64,000 nucleotides of DNA from Leucosporidium creatinivorum (lineage: Eukaryota > Basidiomycota > Microbotryomycetes > Leucosporidiales > Leucosporidiaceae), in NCBI GenBank assembly GCA_001600635.1, contig BCKL01000006.1, forward strand, positions 372,001 through 436,000. Direction: 5' to 3'. The position numbers and the translations under genes are program-made. Positions within the stretch are counted from its first letter, which is position 1, and each line of letters begins with the position of its first letter. The notes below the pieces were generated by a model, which was given only the letters and a program-made list of their open reading frames with translations, was not told where the DNA came from and did no database searches. Shown here one piece after another: positions 23,263 to 33,714 of this stretch.

Positions 23263-23611
23263 AGCTAGGACCCCCTTACATATATATACACATATATATA
23301 CTCAACAGCACTCTGTACTTATGTACCATATCTGTCGCATGTCATCTATCACGCTATTATCCTACAAGTCGGGCCTTCCAAGCGCCGACCAGCTACTCTT
23401 GCTCGGTCGAGGAAACGGCGAACTTCTTCTCGGCCTCCTCGGCTTCCGAGACCTCCACTTCAAAGCTTCAGCCCTCCACAAGGCCTGCCGCTCCTCCGGC
23501 TGGATTACTTTTTTGGTCGTCCCCACAGCGCCCGCCGCCGATATTGCCGTTGACCCTTTTGCCTTCACGCGGTCCCTCTTTGCCTTGCAACTCGCTCTGC
23601 GGTGCACGACA
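23263..23611. other. Intergenic gap with an AT-rich terminator-like tract
   Basis: About 350 bases between two plus-strand genes. A nearly pure TA/CA tract lies at 23277-23300, just 15 bases after the LOV stop codon, in otherwise GC-rich DNA; it may serve 3'-end formation. A frame continuous with the next gene runs back to 23321, but its residues do not resemble a transporter N-terminus. Confidence 0.4.
23277..23300. repeat. TA/CA-rich microsatellite
   Basis: An alternating pyrimidine-purine tract of about 24 bases (CATATATA units) in the 3' flank of the photoreceptor gene. It stands out in a GC-rich window. Confidence 0.7.
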
Positions 23612-26277
23612 ATGCCGACAAGACCAACACTAGACGGCTCGCAACATCTCAGTTTGACTGAGAGTCACCTCAGCATGGAGGCGACCAACTGGGAGCAACC
23701 CCGGCCGGAAGAAGCTCCGTCAGGCGACCGCACGCTGCGAGGGCCTTCAGCAAGCCAGAGTCACAGTGGCGAGACGCTGATAGAGGAGAGGGGCGACTTG
23801 GATATCGTGGAGAGGGTTGATGGTGATGCTGAGAAGGGCGAGATGGGAGCGCCGAAGGGGGAGCAAGCTGAGCTCGAGTCCCCTCCTCTGGCATCGGACG
23901 GTACTCCAGTCATCGTAGTGGATTGGAAGGAGAATGATCCTGCATTTCCCAAGAATTGGTGAGCTTGACGAAGATGAAGCGATGACCCGCTCCAGCTGAT
24001 CTTCTCCCCCTGCCCCTTTCCTTGTTCGCCGAGCAGGTCAAATCGCTCGAGGATGGGAGCTACCTTCATCGTCGCCGCCTTCACCTTCCTATCGTGAGTA
24101 ACTCACTGAACATCTTCAATTGGCCAAGCCCGATGCTCATCCTCTCGTGCTCCTCTCTCTTCCTCGTCTTCTCGTCTTCTCGGCTCTCGCTCTCACTCCC
24201 TCTCCTCATCCTCCCTACGCCCGTTCTCCTCCCATCCTCCATCCGAACATCACAGACCACTCTCGTCCACCATGATCTCGCCAGCAACAAGTCAAATCGC
24301 CGCCAAGTTCAACATCACCGACGCCGTTCTCGAGGTCATGATTACCTCGATCTTTGTCCTGGGCGAGCTGAGGAACTTCCACCTCGTTGAACCTCAAACT
24401 GACCTCCGGTATGTCCCCTACAGCGTACGCCGTCGGCCCTCTCTTTCTCGGCCCAGCTTCCGAAATTTGGGGCCGGACTATCGTCCTGCAACTCGCCAAC
24501 CTCATCTACCTCGGTAAGCAGGCCCTTCTAGCACGAGATATTGCTATCTATACCCCGTCCAGAAGCTCGGTAATGCCGGAAAGCTGACCTTCGCTCGGCA
24601 GTCTTCAACTTCGTTTGTGCATTCGCGCCGAACACGGGCTCTATGCTCGCCTTTCGCTTCCTCGCCGGTCTCGGAGGTTCCGCGCCATTAGCTATTGGAG
24701 CAGTGAGCATACCGAGCGCTCCCTCCGTGCCGACCCCGAGCTGACCGGAGGACTCTCGCTACGCAGGGAGTGCTCGGCGATCTTTGGCGACCGGATGAAC
24801 GCGGTAAGGCTGCTTCATATTATTCCCTCGGGCCGTTGCTCGGACCCGCAGTAGGCCCAATTGCTGGAGGGTGGATCGCGCAACGCCTGCCGAACGATGG
24901 GTACCGCTGGGTCTTCTTTTCGACGACGATCGTGAGTTGCTCGGCTCTCTCCGCCTACCACTCGCCGCTAACCTTCTCCCCACAGTTCTGTGCTCTTGTA
25001 CAAGTCCTAGGACTGATATACCTGAGGGAGACGTATGCTCCCGTCCTTCTCCACCGACAAGCTCTCGCAATCAAGAAAGAGATGGGACTGCCGAAGGACA
25101 GCGACAAGGTGCAGACAGTCTTCGAGCTTCGCGAGAAGAAGACCATGCAACACATTGTCACCCACGGGCTTGTTCGCCCATTCTCCATGTTTGCATCAGA
25201 GCGTCAGTATGCGCCGAACGATTCGCCGAAGCGCTCGCTGACCTCGGTTCTCCCTTGCAGACATCATCCAGGTTCGGCGATCAGCTTCAAGCCTCTCGCG
25301 CAATCCCGGCACTGATCTTTTGCGCGCTACAGGTCTTTGCGGCGTACATGAGCTTGATCTACGTGAGAAGCCGCTCACCGTGACCTTCGCCGAATCGCCG
25401 AATGCTAAGAACCCGTACATCCGCTTGCAGGGCATCATCTACCTCACCATCACCTCTGCAACTCCCATATTCACCCAGATATATGGCGAGAATGTCGGCA
25501 TCGCAGGAACCAACTTCATCGCCCAGGGACTCGGCTTCCTCCTCATGGCCCAAATCCAAGGGCGACTGATGGACGTCTTCTACCGTAAGATGAAGGCGCA
25601 CTACAAGAGCGATGGAAAGCCCGAGTTCCGCTTGCCTCTCAGTAAGCTCATCTCGCCGCTGCCTTTTGAGGCCGGAACTGACCTGCTCGGCCTTCCTCAG
25701 TGATTCCGGCGAGCATCTTCCTCCCCCTCGGCCTACTCCTCTACGGCTGGGGCGCCGAGCACCGTCTGCATTGGATCGTTGTCGATATTGGCATGTTCTT
25801 TATTGCGGCCGGGATGATCGGTGAGCTGCCTTTCGTCACTCGCTTGTCCACGCCGAAGCGCAGTCTGGCGTTGCGAGTCCTCAACCAGGCTTGCTAGAGG
25901 CCCAAAGATGAGCTGGACTTGGCTGACCTCTTTCTATCGTCCATAGGCAATTTTCAAGTCATCAACCTCTACCTCATCGACTCTTATTCGATTTTTGCCG
26001 CCTCGGCGCTGGCAGCGGCAACCTTCTTCCGTTCGCTATTCGGCTTCGGGCTGCCCCTAGCAGCTCCGTACCTATGGGACAGCATCGGATATGGCTGGGG
26101 GTGTACGATGCTGGCGCTGATAGCGATGGGCGTCAGTTGGCCGACGGTGAGTTGAGTTTCCCTTCGACGCCGAGCCAAACTGACCCTGCCCCTGCTCGTA
26201 CTCAACAGATCCCCATTCTCTACCTATATGGCGAGAAGGTACGGAAGACGAGCAAGTACGCGCTCAAGAAGAAGTAG
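23612..26277 (+). CDS. MFS drug:H+ antiporter, DHA1 (12-TM) family
   Basis: Plasma-membrane exporter of drugs, polyamines or similar compounds by resemblance to Tpo1/Flr1/Qdr-type carriers; the substrate is unknown. A hydrophilic N-terminus of about 115 residues (Ser/Glu-rich, ending WKENDPAFPKNW, typical of this group) precedes 12 predicted membrane helices. Motifs: GPASEIWGRTIV (motif A form), FRFLAGLGGSAPLAIGAGVLGDLW, the ERGKA loop, GPAVGPIAGGWIA (motif C) and LRETYAPVLL, the DHA1 hallmark before the central loop. C-terminal FGFGLPLAAPYL and YGEKVRKTSKYALKKK end the protein. About eleven introns split it. I prefer the ATG at 23612 over an in-frame ATG at 23321, because the intervening residues are hydrophobic and unlike the family. 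Confidence 0.93.
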
Positions 26278-28022
26278 AGTGTATAGACCCGTGTAATATA
26301 GACGCTCGGCGGTCGACAGGCTTCGCCGACTGAGGCTCGAGATCTTGGGAGCGGATCGAGAGGGACTCCCTTGGATTCTGACCTTTGAAGTTGCGACCCT
26401 TCAGACCGACGTCGGTTACGGATCACCCGTGTCGGTGGGCTTGCAGCGCACTTTCGCAAGCCGACGTCGTCGAATTTCGGCGAGCGCTGGGAAGCCGAGT
26501 TCGCGCCGGGAAGTCAGGGCAGGGCCGTGGAGCGCATCTGAAGATGAGCGGAACGTCTACAGGTTTTCTGCTGCACAAGCTGCACCCCTCCATCCGAGGC
26601 GAGGACTAGGGAGCTTTGCCAAGCGCCAAAGTTCGAAAACGGCTCGCTTCGCCTCTTTCCTCTCTTTCTCTCCCACCACATCCTCCTGGAGTGAGTCGTT
26701 GCGTGTAGCATCCACAAGCATGGTGCTCTCGCTTTTGCGAGTGCAGGCCTCTGTAAAAGGCTCTGCCACTGGATCAAGGCCCGACTCTTCCTCGCGTGAA
26801 GAGGCCGTCGACCTCCAACCTCTTTCAGCGCAGGGTCGCGGAAGCAGTTGCTCCCGCTCTTGTAGCGTCGGGGAGCATCTCACTCACGATCCTGGGACGA
26901 CCGCTTTGAGCCTCCTAACAGCTCTCGCAGCCTGCTCCTCTAGAGGAGCAAGCTCGAGGCTGAGATTGAGCGCCCGAGGAGCTCGCTTCCCTTTGCTCCT
27001 CTTTGGCGATGGGAAGACCGCTATAGACTTCCCGCTCAACCCCGAGCCATCCTAGTGTGGTGGAGACCCTCAGGCTGCTGTCACCCAGCATGTCTTCGCA
27101 ACGATGAGCCGCGAGCAAAGTGCTCCTCAAGGCGTCGACGGGAGGCGCGCTACAAGTCCTCCCATTGCAGCTTTCGAGTTGCTTCGGCTGTCGAGGGGGT
27201 TACTATTGTAGCGACGAAGCCATAAGGGTGAGTTGCTCTGCCCTGCCTGAGTCCTGGCGCAAGACAGAAGCATCGGAAGGAAGGGGAGAGACCTGAAGAC
27301 GGCACTTGAGGTGCAGCAGATGAGGCTACGATGGAGTCGGGGTGGCAAAGTCGCTCAAGAGGTCTAGTCATGGTGTGCGAGGCTCGGGCGGAGCAGAGTG
27401 TGTCTCCCTCGCCTTCAGCCTGAGAAGTCGCTCGCCTTGGAAGCTCGGCGCTGTCCCCTGTTGGGATCAAATGCTCTCTCACTGCCAGCCAGTCTCGGCG
27501 AGCGCGCTCAGAAGTCTCTCTGCAAAGAGCTGGGTTGCAGAAGGGGTTTAGAGCGCCATGCGGCTCGAGAAGACCAGAGGCGACGCTTTCGCCGAGCTCA
27601 CAAGCGGGCATTCAAAGTGAGGTTGTGCACGGCGGAGCGGGCTCGCTCGTCCGGCAGAAGAGCCCCTTACATCTATTCAGCTCACTGTGGCGGTAGCTCG
27701 CGTGTTTGCGGCGGTTGAGGGAGGCGAGAGAGAGGAGCGGCGGGCTGTCCCGTTTCGTCAACGCCGACAGAGCTAAATGTCTCTTCTCGGTCCCTCCGGC
27801 AGATGGATGCGTAGCAAATGCGCGACGTAGATCTTTGTAGCGTGCGCGCCTGAGCCTTATGAGCAGCGCGAGTGGAGGAAGAGCCCGATAAGAAAGGTCG
27901 GGCGAGCTCGGCGATGCGACAGCGCCGAGATGGTAGCCCTTAAGTACAGCCCACCTGACAGCTATGTATGTGCATCGTATATTGGCAACAGTGTCCTTCA
28001 AGAGCGTAGTAGCGTTCCTCCT
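26278..28022. other. 1.7-kb gene-free interval
   Basis: The largest stretch without a gene I can support, between the converging transporter and arrestin-like genes. Open frames here are short or lack an ATG, are Arg/Ser-rich and show no family resemblance or splice-linked continuation. I see no tRNA, no long repeat and no transposon ends. It could hold an untranslated RNA or a strongly diverged gene. Confidence 0.45.
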
Positions 28023-29938
28023 TTACCGCGCGAGCACCGCCGCCCCACTGCCTCCAGCAATCCCACTGCCGCTCGCTCTTCCCGCATGGTGCAGCTCCCT
28101 TGAGATCCTCCTAGCACTAGCAGAACTCCTTCCTCCGCCGCTCCTCTGTTTTGATAGCCGGAGGTCGTTCGCCATTAGCTTCGGCGCCGTAGGAGCGGGC
28201 GAGGAATCGCGGCTGTCGGCTCCGCAGAGGGCGGCGCCGTCCTCCGAGACGAGGTCTGAAAGCGAAAGAAGGTCAGCGCGGCCTCATGAGGCGCAAATGC
28301 GACGACTCACCCTGCAGTGAGCGGTTACATAAGCAGCGCCGGTGAAAGCCAACCACCGGCTTGTCTGCAGGTCGCTGCTTGACGTAGCCCGGGAGGAGGA
28401 GCGAGTCCTGGAGACAGCAGCAGCTGGCGATGGTGACCTTGGTCGAGCATTCGAGCGTCTTCTCGGCCTTGCTGCCCTTCATGCGGTACCGAACCTCGAC
28501 GACGAGCGAGTGCTTGACTCGGAGGGGAGTCTCGGTGTGCTCGAGAGTGGTCGGGCGAAGGTGGTCGTCGTCCAAGAGTCGGATGATGCGAGAGTAGCTC
28601 CATGCTGATCCGCCTTCGAGTCGAACGAGGGCCTTTGGTCGGCGGCTGCGCGACTCGAGCGAGCCAGGGATGGAGGCGCCACGGCCGACGTTCGCGCGGT
28701 CAAGAAGCTCGTCTGTCGATGCGGCGAGCGGTGTGGTTTGGTCGGCGTAGAAGAGGATCTGCGAGTGGAAGTACAGATCAGCAAGGCCTTGAGAGGGGAA
28801 GCAGCGAGGGCGAGCGCTCACCTTCTTCTGTCGTGGCGGGTGGACGATACCAATGGAAGGGTCCTCGTAGTGGATCGCGAAGGACTGTATGACGTACTGT
28901 GAGAGCGCAGAGAGTCAGCGAAGGGAGCGACGTGGAAGGGGGGCGCCCGCCGCTTCGGCGAAAAGTGGAAGTGCGCCTCTACTTCATTGAAACGCCAAGT
29001 CGAACTCACAGCTCCTACGCTCAAGATCTCCATGTCTGGTGGCGACTCGAAGGTGATGTTGAGGAAGCATAACGATGCGACGGTGAGGTGCGGAGAACTC
29101 AGTTGGAGGGCGAGGGGTCCTATCTCGCCAGAGTTGTCCTTGACAGTCACCTCGAGTCCTGCGAGGAGTCAGAGAGTGATACAGTCAGCGATTACCCTGC
29201 GCGCCTTCCTTCTGGCACCCATGCACTTCGGCCGAGCTCGAAAGACGGCCCTCGGCGTTGACTCGGCGAAGCAAGACAGCGCGCGCGGAGGAGGCGAGGG
29301 AGGGACGGGAGAAGCTCATCACTCACCAGAGGGAAGTTCTCCAGCAGGACAAGGAGAGCCTATGAGCCACACGGGTCTTGGGAACGCCGAGATGGTTCCC
29401 CAGCTCCCCGAGCCTTCGCACCAAGCCTTGACCGTGTGCCGAACCGTTCCGTACTGGCTGCGCTCCTGACACGCAGTTGACGAGGGAATGATGAACGTCC
29501 AATTCCACCTGTGTATCGATCGGATCAGCATGTAATCTGGTCGCCGACTGCTCGCCGCCGGCAACCGCCCTCGGTCTTGCAACTCACGAATGCTGACCCG
29601 CCGAGAGCTTCTCGTCCTTGAGCTCGATCTCGAGGTCCTTCTGCAGTGTCGTGAGCGTCGAGTAGTTGTAATCCGAGAGGATCGAGCAGATCCCCTTCAA
29701 CTGGACCCGAATACTGCTGATGCGCCGCGGCGAGGCCAAGTTTAGAGTGACCGTTCCCCGAAGCGTCTCATCGTGGCCCGGTTCTGAGGGAGAGGATGGT
29801 GGACCGAGGTAGATGGTATCCTGGTAAAGGTCTGTAGCAGATCAGGCGTGTCAGCGAACCGCGTTTGAGTCTCCCGAGGCAGCGAGGACGCTCACCGACT
29901 GTCAACGTCGACTGATGCCTCTTGAAGAGCTGAACCAT
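28023..29938 (-). CDS. Arrestin-like protein
   Basis: Alpha-arrestin-like fold, predicted to act as a trafficking or ubiquitin-ligase adaptor. About 470 residues. The arrestin-N-like part begins MVQLFKRHQSTLTVDLYQDT and includes LGPPSSPSEPGHDETLRGTV, ISSIRVQLKGICSI, LKDEKLSAGQHSWNWTFIIP and TVRHTVKAWCEG, the usual order of the N-terminal beta-sandwich. The C-terminal half has LEVTVKDNSGEIGPLALQL, SFAIHYEDPSIGIVHPPRQK and a Cys-rich stretch (ASCCCLQDSLLLPGYV). The Ser/Arg/Gly-rich end lacks a PPxY motif that I can see, unlike many Rsp5 adaptors. The last exon is joined through NRSLQ to DLVSEDGAALCGADSRD. Several introns are present. Sure of an arrestin-like fold, unsure of subfamily. Confidence 0.75.
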
Positions 29939-30837
29939 GAGGGGCAGCTGCTTTGGTGAAGCTTTTGAGTATTTGCGAGTGACGTCCGAGAGTGTAGGAG
30001 ATGCGCAGGAGCCTGAGAGTCCTTCAGCACGGGAGGAGAGACGCTCAAGCTGACGCTAAGCGGGGAAGCAGAGAGCCGACGGGGTGTTGGTAGACGAGGT
30101 AACGAGGTACAGAAGTCGTCCAGCGTACGACGAAAGCAAAGCTGGGGGTATCGAACGGAGTCGAAGAGGCGCAACAAGGAGGAGGTGGGGAAGGACAAGA
30201 AACGGGGGCGGCTCAGCGTGCTGGGCGAGCTTGGATGGACGCTCGCTCGGTTGTTCGTGCACAGTACAGAGCGAATCGGTGCGCTGATCTTGTCACCTTG
30301 ATACTATGCTACTACTGCTGCTCTCTCTCGCCCCAAGTCGTAGCTGCTGCAGCGCTCTTCCCGTCCGAGGCCATCTTCCGCCGAGCCAAATTGAGGGTTC
30401 GGCTGTTGACTCTTGCGAAGCGAAAGCCGAGGCGTACATCTGGCAGCGCACAGAAATCAGCTCACTCCGAGCCGCTGTAGGCTCTCACGACCCATCCAAG
30501 CTCTGACCCCTCTTCTTCGACCCGAGAGCGCCGAGCCGGGAGTGATTCTGCACCTCAGCAGAGCCGAGCTCAAGACGAGCCAAAACCGAAGCCTCCACAT
30601 TCATCCCGTGATCTCCGCTTTCAGCTCCCAGAGTCCCGCCGAGCCTTCACCCATGGGCAGATCGCTCGGCTCGGCCGTCTTTCGCAGGCGCAGGCAGCCG
30701 ACCCCAAGCCCTCTCCGGTACAACAGCTGATGAGCATGCGAGAGGGAATTCTATATCGCATCATGCTGATTGCCCATTTTTGCGTATCGCTACATCGTTG
30801 GTGAGAGTCGAGAGTCGAGGAGGAGGGGGGCGTCTAT
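29939..30837. other. 0.9-kb interval between arrestin-like gene and CCT7
   Basis: It should contain the arrestin-like gene's promoter and the CCT7 3' flank (both genes minus strand). Small open frames have no recognisable relatives. No RNA gene is evident. Confidence 0.35.
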
Positions 30838-33504
30838 CTACCTTCCGCGACCGCGGCCACGTCCTCCGGGTCCGCCGCGTCCTGGGGGTCCCTGCTGCTG
30901 CTGTGAGTGATGAAGAGAGGAAGTCAGCGTCGGTCCTTGGGGAGCAGAAGGAGGCGAGCGGTGAGGAGAGGGAGAGGAGAGAGAGGAGCCGAGAACGAGA
31001 ACGAGAAGGGTGGAGGGAGAAGAGGGAGGGGGGAAAGCAAACAGGCGATGCCAACTCACCTGCGAGCTCGGGTTGGTAACGGTCTCATCCACACTCAGCA
31101 CCACGCAGGCCGCCTCGGCCGCACCCTCCAGCGCATTAATCTTGACAAGAGCCGGCTCCCAGACAAACTTCTCCATGTTATCGGCAACGCCATCGTTCTC
31201 GACATCGACTCCGGCCCACCTCTCGCCGCGCGCGTGGAGCATGCGCAGCTTGTTGAGCACGTCCGTGGCGTCGATTCCCGCGTTGTCGCAGATTTGACGG
31301 GGGATCACCTCGAGCGCTTTGGCGAAGGCCGAGATGATGAGCTGTTGCTTGCCTTCGATGGTGCGCGAGGTGTCGCGGAGGTACTTGGAGATCTCCATCT
31401 GAGGGAGCGGAATAGAGCGAGGAAGGAGAGCCGAGATGAGGAGAGTTGGCGAAGGAGGTGGGGAAGGGAGGGCGTTCGAGGTGTGAGTAGGTGCAGAGGT
31501 TGAGGGGAGAAGCGGCGAGCCGAGTGAGGAGGGTGGGAAGCGACGGAGTGAATGGGAGAGGCGCGGGAGGAGGGGAAGGGAGAAGAGGGTCAGCGCTGCA
31601 CCTCGTCGCAAGAGACAAGACAAAGACCCACCTCGGTAGCTCCTCCACCAGCGACGACGTGGTTGTTCTTGATGGCCCGCTTGACAATCATGATGGCGTC
31701 GTGCAGACTCCTTTCGACCTCAGAGATGAACTGCTCCGCTCCTCCCCTCAACAGCAGCGTGCACGTCTTGGCCTTGGTGCACCCCTCGAACAAGTTGAAC
31801 CTCTCTCCACCAATCTGCTTCTCCTCGAACCGCTCACACCGTCCCAAATGCTCCTCACGAATGTCGGAGCACGTCGACTGGATCGCTCCTCCCACGGCCT
31901 GGACTACGCGCTTGAGGTCGTCCACGGCGACGCGGCCCGCGCAGAAAATGTCGCGGTCGGCAAAGTATTGGGTCGCGAGGTCGCCGATGGGGAGACGGGA
32001 GAGGACGACCTTGGCGCCGGTGTTGGCGATGGCCTCGAGCTTGGAGTAGATGATGGACCACTCGGCGTCGACGATGGCTTGGTACTCCTGTTGGGGGTGG
32101 GGTACGAGTGATGATGGGGAGTCGTTGTAGTTGAGGAGTGGACGAGCAGGAGGGGCGTTCGGCGGAGGGGAGGGGAGGATGACGAGAGAGGGAGAGAAGA
32201 GGATCAGGGTCAGCGAGCAGCTCGCGGCGGGATCGCAGTCCAACAGACCAGATGAAACGCACCGAGACCTGCTCAATCCTAACCTCGGCGTTGTCCCTCT
32301 CGGCCTTCAACTCGAGCTCGACGTTCAAGCAGCAAATCTTGGGGTCCTTGAACGACTTGGGCTGCTGCTCAAACCCAGCATAACTGAACGTCTTCTTGAA
32401 TGCGACTCCCTGGACCAGGAGCGAGTCCTCCATGCCTCCTCCGGGGATCTTCTTGATGCCGATGAGCGACTCGTCCAGGTCGGCTTGGTCGAGCGTGAGG
32501 ACGGCGTCGACAACCATGTTGCTGAAGAAGGGCTTTTGCGAGTGGATGAGCTTGGACGACATGGCCGTGGAGGCGCACTTGAGGAGCAAGGAGCGGAAGT
32601 CCCTGTGGAGGTGCGTTGAAGGTGAGGTCAGCGTGTGGTTCTCGTTGGAGAGTAGCTAAACGAGCAGAGACGTACTCCTCATTTGTTCGCTCAACGGTGA
32701 CGGCAATCTCCTTGACGCGAGCGACAGCCTGTATGGTGGTAAAGAACGCGTAAAGTTGCGAAGGGAGAGGGTCAGCAAAGCGTTTCGCGTCGCGAGGTCG
32801 TCCAAAGCAAATGCGAGAAAACTCACGAGCTGAGCAGCCTTCCTGTAACCCTTGATGATGATGTGAGGGCTCACTCCATCCTCAATGAAGGCCTTGCTCT
32901 CCCTCATGAGCTCGGCGGCGAGGAGGACGACAGAGGTGGTTCCGTCGCCGACCTCAGCATCCTGGGCGCGCGCAATGTCGACGAGGGTCTTGGCGGCGGG
33001 GTGTACGACTTCGAGGAGCTTGAGAATGGTGGCGCCGTCGTTGGAGATGGTGGCGACGCCGTTGTTGGCGACGATGAGCTTGTCCATGCCGCGAGGGCCG
33101 AGCGTGGTCGAGATGGTGCCGGCAATGGCGAGACAGGCGGCAATGTTGGACAGCAGTTGAGGTGTTCCTTTTAGCAGCAGACAGTGTCAGCTACTGGGCT
33201 GCAGGATCGCTTGTAACGAGGAGAAGCGCGTCCCTGAGGGATGGGATCCTTCTCGAAGCGCGTTGACAAGTGTAGGGGAGTAAGGAAGGTCACTCACCTT
33301 GCGATGAGTCTGTTCCCTCACGCAACACAATCACCTGAGGGTTTCCCTGGTAAGATCGTAAGGGCAGCGCCGAGTGAGAGATGGGAGGAGCGTAGGGCGA
33401 GTTGAGGAAGGTGAGCGGAAAGGGAGAGCAGTTGCTGGTTAGTAGCTGTAAGGGAGTGAGGCTGTAGGAGATTAATTGCTCACCATGGGCATACGTCCTG
33501 CCAT
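30838..33504 (-). CDS. CCT7: Chaperonin TRiC/CCT subunit eta
   Basis: One of eight subunits of the cytosolic ring chaperonin that folds actin, tubulin and WD-repeat proteins with ATP. Exon 1 MAGRMPM is spliced to [17 protein letters not shown], the eta-specific opening. ATP-binding elements are [38 protein letters not shown] and [17 protein letters not shown]. Other eta-like stretches include [21 protein letters not shown] (read in parts) and [12 protein letters not shown]. The product is about 555 residues, normal, with a Gly/Arg/Pro-rich tail (GGRGRGRGR) that is typical of eta. Seven or more introns occur, some unusually long (100-180 nt) for this window. It diverges from CTR9. Confidence 0.97.
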
Positions 33505-33714
33505 CTTGTCCTGTAGTCGAGTACGTAGAAACGAGATGAAAGGGGGAGGAAGCGAAGCTCAAACGCGCCGTGTCCAAGTCGTCGTCAAGTTTCAAATCCA
33601 CTGTCTGCACTCGACTATCATACATCCCTCGTCTCAGCAGTCACCTCTGACTCTGACTTTGAGAGCGAGCGCTGTACCCTTCTACATCGCTCCAACTCCC
33701 ACACACTCTTCAAC

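Noticed and set aside
23321-23611. N-terminal extension of the MFS transporter from an in-frame ATG
   Set aside because: The added residues are hydrophobic and unlike the hydrophilic N-termini of DHA1 carriers; the later ATG fits the family.
26345-27055. Long plus-strand open frame in the gene-free interval
   Set aside because: It has no ATG until well inside, is Arg/Ser-rich as expected from random GC-rich DNA, and has no supporting introns or resemblance.
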